Numbered from the stretch's first letter, positions 7,695 to 16,090 are shown. The stretch: DNA of 46,908 nt from Lentisphaerota bacterium (GCA_015061625.1 SUWG01000021.1:1-46908), one strand, 5' to 3'. Notes: a model not told the origin generated them from the sequence alone. Numbers and translations are program-made.

Positions 7695-9626
7695 TCATCC
7701 TTTGACAATCGCTTTTTTCGGACAGCCGTCGATACAGGCACCGCATTTGATACATTTGGCGGTATCGATAACGTGAAGCTGTTTGATTTCACCTTTGATC
7801 GCATCGACCGGGCAGTTGCGTTTGCATTTGGTACAGCCGATACAGTCGGAAGTAATGGTCAGCGTGTAGAGTTTCGGGCAGGTGCCGGCAGGACATTTTT
7901 TATCCACGACGTGAGCCATGTACTCATCACGGAAATAACGCAAGGTGGAAAGGATCGGGTTCGGCGCAGTCTGACCGAGTCCGCACAGAGCGGTATCGGT
8001 GATGGTTTTGGCCAGAGATTCGAGTTCATCAAGCATCTCGACCGTACCATTGCCGTCGCAGATCTTCTCCAGCATTTCCAGCATACGGCGCGTACCGATA
8101 CGGCAGGGGGTGCATTTACCGCAGGATTCATCTTTGGTGAAGTCCAGATAGAACTTCGCCATTGCGGGCATACAATCCTTGTCGCTCAACACGATCATAC
8201 CGCCGGAACCCATCATGGAACCGATCTTGGAAAGGTTGCCGTAATCGATCGGGGTATCGAGGTTCTCTTTGGTGATACAGCCGCCGGAAGGTCCGCCGGT
8301 TTGCACCGCTTTGAATTCTCTGCCGCCGGAAATACCGCCGCCGATTTCGTAGATAATCTCACGCAGAGTGGTTCCCATCGGCACTTCGACCAGACCGACG
8401 TTGTTGATCTGACCGGCCAGAGCAAACACTTTCGTACCGCTGTTGCCGCTGATGGTGCGTTTGAAGTTGCCGTTTTCATCCAATTCGGGCTGCCAGTTAC
8501 CGATTTTGGCGTACCATGCGGCACCCTTGTTGATGATAACGGGGATGGAAGCGTAGGTTTCCACGTTGTTCACGTTGGTACTGCAACCCCAGTAACCGCC
8601 ACCGATATTGGCCGGGAACGGCGGTTTGGTGGTCGGTTCGCCGCGCAGACCTTCCATGGAGTGGATCAGAGCAGTTTCCTCACCGCAGACGAATGCACCG
8701 GCACCGAGTTTGATATCGATATCAAAGCTGAAGTCGGTTCCCATGATGTTCTTGCCGAGCAGACCGGCTTCGCGGGCCTGTTCGATAGCGAAGCGCAAAC
8801 GGCTGACCGCCAGCGGATATTCCGCACGGATGTAGACCAGACCCTGCTGGGCACCGATGGCATAAGCACCGATGGCCATGGCTTCGATGATGCTGTGCGG
8901 GTCGCCTTCCATGATGGAACGATCCATGAATGCTCCGGGGTCGCCCTCGTCAGCGTTACAGACGATATATTTTTCTTCCGCCTTGACACCGGCGGCGATC
9001 TTCCACTTCATACCGGTCGGGAAGCCCGCACCGCCACGGCCGCAGATACCGGAATTGAGAACTTCCTGCACGACCTGATCGGTACTCATGTTGAACAGGC
9101 ATTTGGCCAAAGCCTGATAACCGTCATTGGCGATGTACTCTTCGATATCTTCCGGATTGAGCAAACCGCAGTTACGCAGAGAGATGCGCTGCTGTTTGGC
9201 ATAGAAGGACATCTTGGCATAATCCTGCACGCGTTCTTTGAGCAGCGGCTCCACGAAAAGCAGACGCTCGACCATTTTTTTGCCGACGATGTGGCTTTCA
9301 ACGATCTCTTTGGCATCATCGGGAGTGACCTGCACATAGAAAACGTTATCGGGCATGATCTTGACGATCGGGCCCTGCGCACAGAATCCGAAGCAACCGG
9401 TCTGCACCACGCGGACATCATTTTCCAAACCGTTTTCTTTGATGTACTTATTGAGATTCTCCATCAATTCCTTGGCGTTGGAAGCGTGACAACCGGTACC
9501 GCCGCAGCAGAGGATATCTTTTTTAACGGAATTGATGTCATGTTCCGCAGTGCTGCGCAGAGCGAGTTTGCCCTTGGCGGCATTGAAAGCAGCCATCAAT
9601 GCTTCCTGTGAGTTGATCTTATTCAT
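7695..9626 (-). CDS. hydB: Hydrogenase flavoprotein subunit HydB (NuoF-like)
   Basis: A 643-aa protein with ATG at 9626 preceded by AGGGG. The N-terminus is a thioredoxin-like [2Fe-2S] domain (CCGGTGC and CFGFC). The central part is NuoF-like, with the NADH/FMN-binding GRGGAGFPTGMKW and an SLBB region. The cluster motif ESCGKCTPC follows, and the C-terminus adds two [4Fe-4S] motifs (CIGCTKCKRNC and CIKCGACIDGC), as in trimeric NAD-dependent [FeFe] hydrogenases and not in plain NuoF. It oxidises NADH and passes electrons to HydA. It begins 6 nt after the hydC stop, and its own stop overlaps a possible hydA start. Gene order and domain set agree with HydABC. Confidence 0.93.
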   Translation of the reverse strand: MNKINSQEALMAAFNAAKGKLALRSTAEHDINSVKKDILCCGGTGCHASNAKELMENLNKYIKENGLENDVRVVQTGCFGFCAQGPIVKIMPDNVFYVQVTPDDAKEIVESHIVGKKMVERLLFVEPLLKERVQDYAKMSFYAKQQRISLRNCGLLNPEDIEEYIANDGYQALAKCLFNMSTDQVVQEVLNSGICGRGGAGFPTGMKWKIAAGVKAEEKYIVCNADEGDPGAFMDRSIMEGDPHSIIEAMAIGAYAIGAQQGLVYIRAEYPLAVSRLRFAIEQAREAGLLGKNIMGTDFSFDIDIKLGAGAFVCGEETALIHSMEGLRGEPTTKPPFPANIGGGYWGCSTNVNNVETYASIPVIINKGAAWYAKIGNWQPELDENGNFKRTISGNSGTKVFALAGQINNVGLVEVPMGTTLREIIYEIGGGISGGREFKAVQTGGPSGGCITKENLDTPIDYGNLSKIGSMMGSGGMIVLSDKDCMPAMAKFYLDFTKDESCGKCTPCRIGTRRMLEMLEKICDGNGTVEMLDELESLAKTITDTALCGLGQTAPNPILSTLRYFRDEYMAHVVDKKCPAGTCPKLYTLTITSDCIGCTKCKRNCPVDAIKGEIKQLHVIDTAKCIKCGACIDGCPKKAIVKG

Positions 9627-9632
9627 AGTAAA

Positions 9633-10148
9633 TTACCCCTGCTTCTTGTATTCGTTGACGATCTCGACCGCTTTGGCCGGAGTGACTTTACCGTAGACTT
9701 TGCCGTTGACCATCATCACCGGAGCCAGACCGCAGGCACCGACGCAACGCAGCGCGGAAATGGAGAAAAGACCATCAGCAGTCGGATTGGTATCGGCTTT
9801 GATACCGAGAACACGCTCGATTTCGGAAAGAACCTTTTCAGAACCTTTGACGTAACAGGCAGTACCCATGCAGACGTCGATACAGTATTTGCCTTTGGGT
9901 TCAGTAGTGAAGTAGTTGTAGAAACTGACCACACCGGAAACCTGCGCTTCGGTCAGGAAAAGTTTCTTTGCGACATGGATCTGGACCTCGCGGGGCAGGT
10001 AACCGAAAATATCCTGCGCGCGATGCAATACCTGGATCAGACGGCCGCGGCGGCGTTCATCGTCGCGCACAATGCCAAGCGTATCGATGAAAGCATCGAG
10101 TTCGGCAAATTTGGCAGCTGCTCCTTCCGACAATTTGTTGCAACACAT
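9633..10148 (-). CDS. hydC: Hydrogenase [2Fe-2S] subunit HydC (NuoE-like)
   Basis: A 171-aa NuoE-family protein. ATG at 10148 is preceded by GAGGT with a suitable gap. An N-terminal helical bundle (RLIQVLHRAQDIFGYLP) precedes a thioredoxin-fold domain carrying one [2Fe-2S] cluster with ligands in CMGTAC and CVGACGLAP. It is the first gene of the hydCBA operon and lies 145 nt downstream of rex on the same strand. It is expected to work with HydB as the diaphorase part of the soluble hydrogenase. Length and motifs are normal for the family. Confidence 0.92.
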   Translation of the reverse strand: MCCNKLSEGAAAKFAELDAFIDTLGIVRDDERRRGRLIQVLHRAQDIFGYLPREVQIHVAKKLFLTEAQVSGVVSFYNYFTTEPKGKYCIDVCMGTACYVKGSEKVLSEIERVLGIKADTNPTADGLFSISALRCVGACGLAPVMMVNGKVYGKVTPAKAVEIVNEYKKQG

Positions 10149-10162
10149 TTTTCAAACCTCAT

Positions 10163-10180
10163 TTGTTAATGAAAAACCAT
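10163..10180 (-). promoter_or_regulatory. Weak candidate Rex half-site upstream of hydC
   Basis: On the plus strand TTGTTAA at 10163-10169 matches one arm of a clostridial-type Rex operator, 15 nt upstream of the hydC start. The second arm is not conserved. No clear promoter was found in the 145-nt rex-hydC gap, which also holds a GC-rich hairpin near 10180-10200 and an AT-rich stretch at 10250-10293. Confidence 0.15.
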
Positions 10181-10293
10181 ACCGCGCATAACGCACGGTT
10201 AAACCACTTTTTCTTTGGCCGGTCACTCCCCCTCCCCCGGTTGCCGGCGATAAAATTTTATACTTTATATTTACGAACTTTGATTAAAAAGTT

Positions 10294-10938
10294 TTAATCT
10301 TCCGACATTCTATCCTGCTTGCGTTTGACGGCCAGCATCGCCAATCCCCCGGCAATGACTTCCCGCTGCACGACCACACCGGGCGGCACTTCCAGAGAAA
10401 CGTTGGCAAAATTCCAGATATATTTGACTCCAAGGGAAACCAGTTGATCGGCAACGCTCTGGGCAGCGGTATTGGAAACACAGATCACCGCGATCTCCGG
10501 CATATTACCGGCGAAACACTCTGCCATATCCCTGATATGACGGACTTTACGGCCGTAGATCTCTTTGCCGATCTTCTGCGGATCGCAATCAAAAACATGA
10601 TTGATACAAAAGCCGTAGTGTTCAAAATCGTTATAGCCGAGCAATGCAGTTCCCAGAGAACCGGCTCCGATCAGAGCGGCGGGCAGAAGTTCATCCCAGC
10701 CCAGATAATTTTTGATATAGCGGATAAGTTCATTGACATCGTAACCGACTCTGCGCTGGCCGGAAATACCGGTAAGGGAAATATCTTTGCGCACGACGAT
10801 CAATTCGATATGCATATATTCGGCAAGTTCAGTAGAGGAGACGCTGCTGCGGCCTTCGGCTTGCATTTTCAACAACTTATGCAAGTAAGTCGGCATACGG
10901 CGGATTGCCGGGATATTCAATATTTTGTCCTGACGCAT
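10294..10938 (-). CDS. rex: Redox-sensing transcriptional repressor Rex
   Basis: A 214-aa protein from ATG 10938 (MRQDKILNIPAIRR), the start that gives normal Rex length; a longer frame to 11052 would begin in the promoter region. An N-terminal winged helix (residues about 10-80, RVGYDVNELIRYI) precedes a Rossmann fold with the dinucleotide loop GAGSLGTALLGY. Rex senses the NADH/NAD+ ratio and represses fermentative and NADH-reoxidising genes when NADH is low. Its position directly upstream of hydCBA on the same strand makes the hydrogenase its obvious target and perhaps co-transcribed partner. The Shine-Dalgarno is weak (AGGA about 12 nt upstream). Confidence 0.93.
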   Translation of the reverse strand: MRQDKILNIPAIRRMPTYLHKLLKMQAEGRSSVSSTELAEYMHIELIVVRKDISLTGISGQRRVGYDVNELIRYIKNYLGWDELLPAALIGAGSLGTALLGYNDFEHYGFCINHVFDCDPQKIGKEIYGRKVRHIRDMAECFAGNMPEIAVICVSNTAAQSVADQLVSLGVKYIWNFANVSLEVPPGVVVQREVIAGGLAMLAVKRKQDRMSED

Positions 10939-11042
10939 ATTCAAAGAAAGTCCTGATGTCACTTTCCGGTAACCGGAAAAATGCAACCTATTCACCGCTG
11001 CGACGACCACGGTGAAAACCTTCTTCACAACGCCGCACCCAT

Positions 11043-11070
11043 AATATAACACAAAAAATAACTATTTCAA
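11043..11070 (-). promoter_or_regulatory. Candidate rex promoter
   Basis: On the minus strand TTGAAA (11065-11070) is followed after 16 nt by TATATT (11043-11048). The predicted transcript starts near 11036 and has a leader of about 98 nt. An imperfect inverted repeat GTGAA-N7-TTCAC (11012-11028) with a Rex-like half-site TTCACAA (11024-11030) lies in that leader and could be an autoregulatory site, though its spacing does not fit a standard Rex operator. Confidence 0.5.
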
Positions 11071-11154
11071 ACTGCTTTACGTTAAAAATATAAAAAAATA
11101 TCTATTTCTTTTTCATTATTCGAAAACTCATCCGAAAAAAATTTTTTCTGCCAT

Positions 11155-11183
11155 TTGCATTAGCCGGATAACGGAGTTATATT
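11155..11183 (+). promoter_or_regulatory. Candidate trpB promoter
   Basis: TTGCAT (11155-11160), 17 nt, then TATATT (11178-11183). Transcription would begin near 11190, leaving an unusually long leader of about 200 nt before trpB that contains a short ORF and alternative hairpins. Confidence 0.6.
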
Positions 11184-11206
11184 ATATAGAATAAAGAGGT
11201 TCACCA

Positions 11207-11257
11207 ATGTTGTACGGATTTTTCAAACGATGGCGCACCGCGCCGGAACGATACTGA
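11207..11257 (+). CDS. Possible 16-aa aromatic leader peptide before trpB
   Basis: ATG at 11207 follows AAGAGG with a 7-nt gap and encodes MLYGFFKRWRTAPERY before TGA. Five of the 16 residues are aromatic (Tyr 2, Phe 2, Trp 1). Its place between the promoter and trpB and just ahead of mutually exclusive hairpins is what an attenuation leader would show. It has one Trp codon only, so a Trp-specific mechanism is not clear and chance is possible. Confidence 0.4.
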   Translation: MLYGFFKRWRTAPERY

Positions 11258-11259
11258 AC

Positions 11260-11335
11260 ACCGCACGGAAACTGTTTCCCGTTGCGGTATATTTCCGTAC
11301 CCGTCTGTTTTCCTGCGATTACAGAAGTATTTTTT
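11260..11335 (+). promoter_or_regulatory. Possible attenuator-like alternative hairpins before trpB
   Basis: ACGGAAA (11265-11271) can pair perfectly with TTTCCGT (11292-11298). The same segment, as 11260-11272, can instead join the bulged hairpin with 11274-11288 (ACCGC with GCGGT at its base). A weak TCTGT/ACAGA hairpin (11304-11308 with 11321-11325) is followed after five bases by six T. The terminator-like element is weak. Confidence 0.3.
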
Positions 11336-11390
11336 CAACTCACCCTGATATGTTACAGCAATTTTAATTTTTTATAAGGATATATTTATT

Positions 11391-12608
11391 ATGGACTTCA
11401 AACGTTATTTCCGGGATTACCCCGATCAGAACGGCTTTTTCGGACCTTACGGCGGCATCGAAATTTCCGATGAACTGGCGAAAGCCTGCCGCGAAATCGA
11501 TCAAGCCTACCGCACCATCTGTCAGTCATCCAGATTCATCAGTGAATTGCGCCGCATCCGCAAGGAGTTCCAGGGCCGCCCGACCCCGGTCTACCACTGC
11601 AACCGCCTTTCCGAAATGCTCGGTCACTGCCACATCTACCTGAAACGGGAGGATCTGAACCATTCCGGCGCGCACAAACTCAATCACTGCATGGGTGAAG
11701 CTCTGCTGGCTTCCTACATGGGCAAAAAGAAACTCATCGCTGAAACCGGTGCCGGTCAGCATGGCGTGGCTCTCGCCACCGCCGCCGCCTATTTCGGGCT
11801 GGAATGCGAGATCCACATGGGCGAAGTCGATATCGCCAAACAGGCCCCCAACGTGGCAAGAATGCGCATCCTCGGCGCGGAAGTCGTCCCCGTTTCCCAC
11901 GGCCTCAAAGCCCTCAAAGAAGCGGTGGATTCCGCCTTTGAATCCTATGCGAAACAATATGATACCGCCATTTACTGTATCGGCTCCGTTCTCGGCCCCC
12001 ATCCTTTCCCGATGATGGTGCGTGACTTCCAATACTGCATCGGTGAAGAGGCGCGCGAACAATTCCTCGATATGACCGGCCATCTGCCCGATGCCGTCTG
12101 CGCCTGTGTCGGCGGCGGATCCAACTCCGCCGGCAGTTTTGCCGCATTCCTCGCTGACCCCGTCGATCTCATCGGTGTCGAACCGCTCGGCCACGGTCCC
12201 GCATTCGGCGGACACGCCGCCAGTCTGACCTACGGCGAACCCGGTTCCATGCATGGTTTCCGCAGTTATATGCTCAAAGATGAAAACGGCGAACCCGCTC
12301 CGGTATACTCCATTGCCAGCGGTCTGGATTATCCTTCCGTCGGCCCGGAACACGCCTTCTGGAAGGATCTCAACCGCGTGCAGTATGAGACCATCGATGA
12401 CAAAGAGGCCGTCGATGCCTTTTTCAAACTTTCCCGCTACGAGGGCATCATCCCCGCTCTGGAAAGTTCCCACGCCATCGCCTACGCTATGAAATGGGCC
12501 AAACAGCACCCCTACGGTTCGATCATTGCCACCTGCTCCGGCCGCGGCGACAAAGACCTTGACTACGTCATCGAAAACTACGGTTTCGGTGAAGAATACA
12601 AGTTTTAA
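11391..12608 (+). CDS. trpB: Tryptophan synthase beta chain
   Basis: A 405-aa PLP enzyme with ATG at 11391 after AAGGA. The PLP lysine lies in SGAHKLNH, the catalytic region is [11 protein letters not shown], the phosphate cup is GGGSNSAG, and the C-terminal CSGRGDKD motif is present. It condenses indole with serine to tryptophan, normally in complex with TrpA. The usual HKxNN is HKLNH here, a small deviation. No trpA or other trp gene is adjacent; instead it heads a run with the rdgC-like gene, trmB and tyrS. A stand-alone TrpB with indole-salvage activity is possible. Confidence 0.9.
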   Translation: MDFKRYFRDYPDQNGFFGPYGGIEISDELAKACREIDQAYRTICQSSRFISELRRIRKEFQGRPTPVYHCNRLSEMLGHCHIYLKREDLNHSGAHKLNHCMGEALLASYMGKKKLIAETGAGQHGVALATAAAYFGLECEIHMGEVDIAKQAPNVARMRILGAEVVPVSHGLKALKEAVDSAFESYAKQYDTAIYCIGSVLGPHPFPMMVRDFQYCIGEEAREQFLDMTGHLPDAVCACVGGGSNSAGSFAAFLADPVDLIGVEPLGHGPAFGGHAASLTYGEPGSMHGFRSYMLKDENGEPAPVYSIASGLDYPSVGPEHAFWKDLNRVQYETIDDKEAVDAFFKLSRYEGIIPALESSHAIAYAMKWAKQHPYGSIIATCSGRGDKDLDYVIENYGFGEEYKF

Positions 12609-12622
12609 GGGAGGATTTTCTC

Positions 12623-13720
12623 ATGCCTTTTGACCGTGGTTCTTTTACCTTTACCATGTTTGAGATCGAGGGTGATATCCCGGAAGATTTCGCCAATTGT
12701 TTCCTGCCGGGCAAAGCCGGCACTCTGGATTCAGTTTCCGCCGAAACCCAGCTCGGCTGGGTGACCGGCAAACATCTGCTGGATACCAACATCGACGAAA
12801 CCACCATCTCCCGCGGCGGAGCATACTGCCTGACCTTGCGTCAGGCAGTCCGCAAGATCCCCGCTTCTTTGCTCAATGCATTGTGTATGCGTGAGGAACA
12901 GGCCTTCCTCGCCGCCAATCCCGGCAGGGAATACGTTTCCGGCAAAGACAAAAAACGCATCAAAGAAGATGTTGTGGAAAGGCACATCAGCAAAATGCCC
13001 CCCGCCCTTTCCGGTATCCCCATGGTGCTTGAACCGCACACCAAACTGCTCTATCTGGGTACTGCCAGCCAGACCCAGATCGACCTTTTCGTCGATCAAT
13101 TCTACCGGGCAACCAAACTGGAACTCATCCAGTTGACCCCCGCACTGATCCTCGACCGGGAGTTCCACACCACGCCGGCCGCCGTGCCGGTGCTGGAACT
13201 TTCCGGCAATCCCAATGCCCCGACTGAACCTGCCATCGGCCGAGATTTCCTCACCTGGCTGCTCTACTACTGCGAAAAAATCGGTAAAGTCACCATCGGC
13301 AGCAACGATTTCGATGCCATGATCGAAGATCCATTGCTCTTTTCCGGCGACGGCGATGCCCTCGGTTCCGGTGAAGCAACCATCAAAAAAGGCGACAGCC
13401 CCATCCGCAGTGCCGAAGTCAAAGCCGCCCTTTCCGTCGGTAAAAAACTGCGCAAAGCCAAAGTGTCACTGACCAGAGATGACAACTCCATCTGGAGCGG
13501 CACCTTTGATGCCGACAATTTCGTTTTCGGCTCATTCAAACTGCCGGAAAGTGAAGAAATGAATCCCGATGAAGTCTTTGCCGACCGTGTCCGCGCCCTG
13601 GGCGACTTCCGGGAAGCGTGGATCGAATACTTCAAACTTTTCGCCAAAGCCATGCTCGAAAATTACGATCAGACCCTTTCCGGAATGCGCCAGTGGGTCA
13701 AAGACCGGGAGGCCATCTGA
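12623..13720 (+). CDS. rdgC: RdgC-like recombination-associated protein
   Basis: A 365-aa protein with ATG at 12623 after GGGAGG. It resembles RdgC in several blocks: the SAETQLGWV segment near residue 40, LTLRQAVRKIPASLLNALC near 75, the charged KDKKRIKEDVVERHI helix near 110, and FLTWLLYYCE near 210. RdgC is a ring-shaped DNA-binding protein that modulates RecA, best known in beta- and gammaproteobacteria, so a copy here is notable. No signal peptide or membrane segment is seen. It lies 14 nt after trpB and 3 nt before trmB, suggesting co-transcription. The assignment rests on pattern recognition, not on a search. Confidence 0.6.
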   Translation: MPFDRGSFTFTMFEIEGDIPEDFANCFLPGKAGTLDSVSAETQLGWVTGKHLLDTNIDETTISRGGAYCLTLRQAVRKIPASLLNALCMREEQAFLAANPGREYVSGKDKKRIKEDVVERHISKMPPALSGIPMVLEPHTKLLYLGTASQTQIDLFVDQFYRATKLELIQLTPALILDREFHTTPAAVPVLELSGNPNAPTEPAIGRDFLTWLLYYCEKIGKVTIGSNDFDAMIEDPLLFSGDGDALGSGEATIKKGDSPIRSAEVKAALSVGKKLRKAKVSLTRDDNSIWSGTFDADNFVFGSFKLPESEEMNPDEVFADRVRALGDFREAWIEYFKLFAKAMLENYDQTLSGMRQWVKDREAI

Positions 13721-13723
13721 ATC

Positions 13724-14338
13724 ATGTCTGCTCATCCGGAAGATCAAAACATCAATATCCTTACTTCTGCATATTGTCACGTCATACCGCAACGTGACCA
13801 TGCCGAATTGGATATGGGCTGCGGAGCCGGAAGTTTCACCGTCGCTCTCGCCGCCAAATATCCCGACCGGCAGATTTTCGCCGCCGATGTCATGATCGGC
13901 CGTCTGCGTAAAGTCGTCAGAAAATCGGAACAGGCCAACTTGCAGAATATTTCCGTTCTCCGGGTCGAGGCCCGCAACCTGATCGCCATGATGCTTCCGG
14001 ATGCCTCACTTGACCGCATCCATCTGCTCTGCCCCGACCCGTGGCCCAAAAACCGCCACCGGGGCAACCGCCTCATTTGCAGTGACTTCACCACTCAACT
14101 GCACCGGGTTTTGAAAACTGACGGCATCTTTCACTTTTCCAGCGATGACGAATACTACTGCAACGCCGTGAATAAAGTCATCGCCGCTTCCGGACTCTTT
14201 CAACTTCATCCGGCGGGCATCGCCGACCTCGACGGCGTAAAAAGTGATTTTGAAAAACGCTGGCTCGCTGAAGGAAAAGTTGTCCACCACCGGGCATGGA
14301 TCAAACTCCCGCTGCCCAAAATCACTATCGGTCACTGA
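13724..14338 (+). CDS. trmB: tRNA (guanine-N7-)-methyltransferase TrmB
   Basis: A 204-aa class I SAM methyltransferase. The SAM loop is MGCGAGSFTVALA, followed by AADVMIGRLRKVV, and the family signature PDPWPKNRHRGNR is intact. TrmB makes m7G46 in the variable loop of many tRNAs. ATG at 13724 follows the rdgC-like stop by 3 nt, with GGGAGG inside that gene serving as a somewhat distant ribosome site. The next gene, tyrS, and the tRNA-Thr gene give a translation-related context. Length is normal for the short bacterial form. Confidence 0.9.
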   Translation: MSAHPEDQNINILTSAYCHVIPQRDHAELDMGCGAGSFTVALAAKYPDRQIFAADVMIGRLRKVVRKSEQANLQNISVLRVEARNLIAMMLPDASLDRIHLLCPDPWPKNRHRGNRLICSDFTTQLHRVLKTDGIFHFSSDDEYYCNAVNKVIAASGLFQLHPAGIADLDGVKSDFEKRWLAEGKVVHHRAWIKLPLPKITIGH

Positions 14339-14359
14339 ATCTTTTTGGAGAATAACATC

Positions 14360-15646
14360 ATGAATATCTATCAGGAACTTAAAGCCCGCGGTTTTATCTA
14401 TCAGGAAACCGATTCTGCCCTCATTGAGAAAAAACTTACCACCGAAAAAGTGGTCTTTTACTGCGGTTTCGACCCCACCGGCGACAGTTTGCACGTCGGC
14501 CACCTCCTGCCGGTAATGGCCATGCGTATGCTCCAGAAAGCCGGTCATGTACCCACCGTACTCGTCGGCGGAGCCACCGGCGCCATCGGAGACCCTTCCG
14601 GCCGCTCCACCGCGCGCAATATGCTCACTTTGGAAACCGTCGCCCATAACGTCGAATGTCTCAAATCGCAACTTGCCCGATTCATCACCCTCGAAAACGG
14701 CGAAGCCAATTTCGTCAACAACTACGACTGGTTCGGCCAAATCAAACTCCTCGACTTCCTCCGCGATATCGGCAGCCGATTCTCCGTCAACCGGATGCTC
14801 GCCCAGAAATCCGTCGAAAGCCGCCTCGAAAACGGCCTCTCTTTCCTCGAATTCAGTTACTCTCTGCTCCAGGGATATGACTTCTATCACCTCAATAAAG
14901 TCTACAACTGCACCCTGGAAATCGGCGGTCAGGATCAATGGGGCAATATGGTCGCCGGTACCGAACTTATCCGCCGGATGTACGATGAAGAACGGCAGGC
15001 CGACTGCCTCACCATCCCGTTGCTCATGAATCCCGCCACCGGGCAGAAATTCGGCAAATCCGTCGGCGGCACCAGCGTCTGGCTCGATATCAACCGTACC
15101 AGCGCATTCGATTATTACCAGTTCTGGCGCAACTGCGACGATGCCATGCTCAAAGAACTCATGCTCAAATTCGCTATCGAACTGCCGCTCGATGAGTGTA
15201 TCGCCATCGCCGAACAGCCCAATATCAACCGCGCCAAAGAGATCCTCGCTTACGAAGCCACCAAACTTGCCCACGGCGAAAAAGCCGCCAAAGATGCCTT
15301 CCTCGCCGCCGGCAGCAAGTTCGGTTTCGCCGATCCCGAAAATAAAGTTTTCACCACCAGCACCATCGCTCAACTTTCTGCCAAAGATGCCGCCGATACC
15401 CTGCCGGAAACCGTCATCCCCGCCAGCGAACTGGCTGAAAATATGACCATCCCCCGGCTGCTCGTCCTTTCCGGCATCTGCAAAAGCACCAGCGATGCCA
15501 GACGGCTCATTCAGGGCGGTGCAGTTTCCCTCGATGATGTCAAAATCACCGATGTCAATGCCGCCATCACCGCCGGTAATTTCGCCAACGGCAGCCTCAC
15601 CTTGCGTGCCGGAAAGAAAAATTTCCGCAAACTGGTGTTGAAATAA
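14360..15646 (+). CDS. tyrS: Tyrosyl-tRNA synthetase
   Basis: A 428-aa class I synthetase. ATG 14360 was chosen over the TTG at 14345 because GGAG lies 9 nt upstream. The HIGH motif appears as HVGH in GDSLHVGHLLP, tyrosine recognition is in EIGGQDQWGN, and KMSKS appears as KFGKS (230-234). A C-terminal S4 RNA-binding domain (RLIQGGAVSLDDVKI) completes the family architecture. The last two sense codons (TTGAAA) double as the -35 box of the tRNA-Thr promoter, so the two units are packed tightly. Confidence 0.95.
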   Translation: MNIYQELKARGFIYQETDSALIEKKLTTEKVVFYCGFDPTGDSLHVGHLLPVMAMRMLQKAGHVPTVLVGGATGAIGDPSGRSTARNMLTLETVAHNVECLKSQLARFITLENGEANFVNNYDWFGQIKLLDFLRDIGSRFSVNRMLAQKSVESRLENGLSFLEFSYSLLQGYDFYHLNKVYNCTLEIGGQDQWGNMVAGTELIRRMYDEERQADCLTIPLLMNPATGQKFGKSVGGTSVWLDINRTSAFDYYQFWRNCDDAMLKELMLKFAIELPLDECIAIAEQPNINRAKEILAYEATKLAHGEKAAKDAFLAAGSKFGFADPENKVFTTSTIAQLSAKDAADTLPETVIPASELAENMTIPRLLVLSGICKSTSDARRLIQGGAVSLDDVKITDVNAAITAGNFANGSLTLRAGKKNFRKLVLK

Positions 15647-15666
15647 TCAAAAAGCAGTGCTATATT
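15638..15666 (+). promoter_or_regulatory. tRNA-Thr promoter
   Basis: TTGAAA (15638-15643), exactly 17 nt, then TATATT (15661-15666), ending 15 nt before the mature tRNA 5' end. The same boxes and spacing occur upstream of pckG. Confidence 0.75.
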
Positions 15667-15681
15667 AAGAAATATACGGAT

Positions 15682-15757
15682 GCCAATGTAGCTCAGTCGG
15701 TAGAGCAATTCACTCGTAATGAATAGGTCATCGGTTCGATTCCGATCATTGGCTCCA
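15682..15757 (+). tRNA. tRNA-Thr (anticodon CGT)
   Basis: A full cloverleaf: acceptor GCCAATG with CATTGGC, D-loop GCTCAGTCGGTAGAGC, anticodon stem ATTCA/TGAAT around CTCGTAA (anticodon CGT), T-loop GGTTCGATTCC, discriminator T and encoded CCA at 15755-15757. The last 23 nt, including one base past CCA, are repeated exactly at 16280-16302. Confidence 0.97.
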
Positions 15758-15758
15758 T

Positions 15759-15849
15759 TTACTTTTTTTTACGAAAAAAAAAGTAAAACAAAAAAACGGA
15801 TTGTCGCGGCACTCCGTTGTCGTGCCTTGATCGGTTTATTTTTTACAAA
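15759..15849 (+). repeat. Intergenic hairpin repeat, copy 1 (T-rich/A-rich arm plus TGTCGCG block)
   Basis: It begins with a TTACTTTT...AAAAGTAA-type inverted repeat and continues into a 48-nt block (15802-15849) identical to 16347-16394. That block holds TGTCGCG, a GGCAC/GTGCC hairpin and CTTGATCGG. No coding potential was credited. Confidence 0.8.
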
Positions 15850-15955
15850 GCAGTATGCGGCAAGGTCGATGTCAAACAGAGGCAACGGCGAGGGAGCATA
15901 CTATGTATGTGACCGAGCCAGTGTCCGATAGTTTGACAAGAGATTGCCCGCAAGA
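15850..15955 (+). repeat. Structured repeat family, copy A
   Basis: A nested long hairpin: TGTCAAAC (15869-15876) pairs with GTTTGACA (15931-15938), and an inner GCATAC-TAT-GTATGT hairpin lies at its tip. The flanks GCGGCAA and TTGCCCGC can pair at the base. Copies B and C keep the layout while the stem sequences change in step. Confidence 0.7.
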
Positions 15956-15984
15956 GTCAAAACACACAGCGGCCTTTTTGCGAA

Positions 15985-16090
15985 GCAGTGCGAGGCAAGG
16001 TCACGTTTTGCAAGGAGCGACATGAGGGAGTGTACTGTGTACTCGACCGAATGAGCGACGACAGCAAGGCGTGAGATTGCCCGCAATGCA
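15985..16090 (+). repeat. Structured repeat family, copy B
   Basis: Same architecture as copy A, with outer arms TCACGTTTTGC and GCAAGGCGTGA (two G-T wobbles), an inner GTAC-TGT-GTAC hairpin inside GAGTGTACTGTGTACTC, and base flanks TGCGAGGCAA and TTGCCCGCA. Confidence 0.7.

Noticed and set aside
7773..9611. 612-codon open frame on the plus strand opposite hydB
   Set aside because: Exact shadow of a GC-rich conserved gene; low-complexity His/Asp/Thr composition, no recognisable domain, no ribosome site.
11012..11030. Canonical Rex operator in the rex leader
   Set aside because: The half-sites GTGAA and TTCACAA are separated by 7 nt and do not form the standard palindrome with a 4-nt spacer; kept only as a weak candidate.
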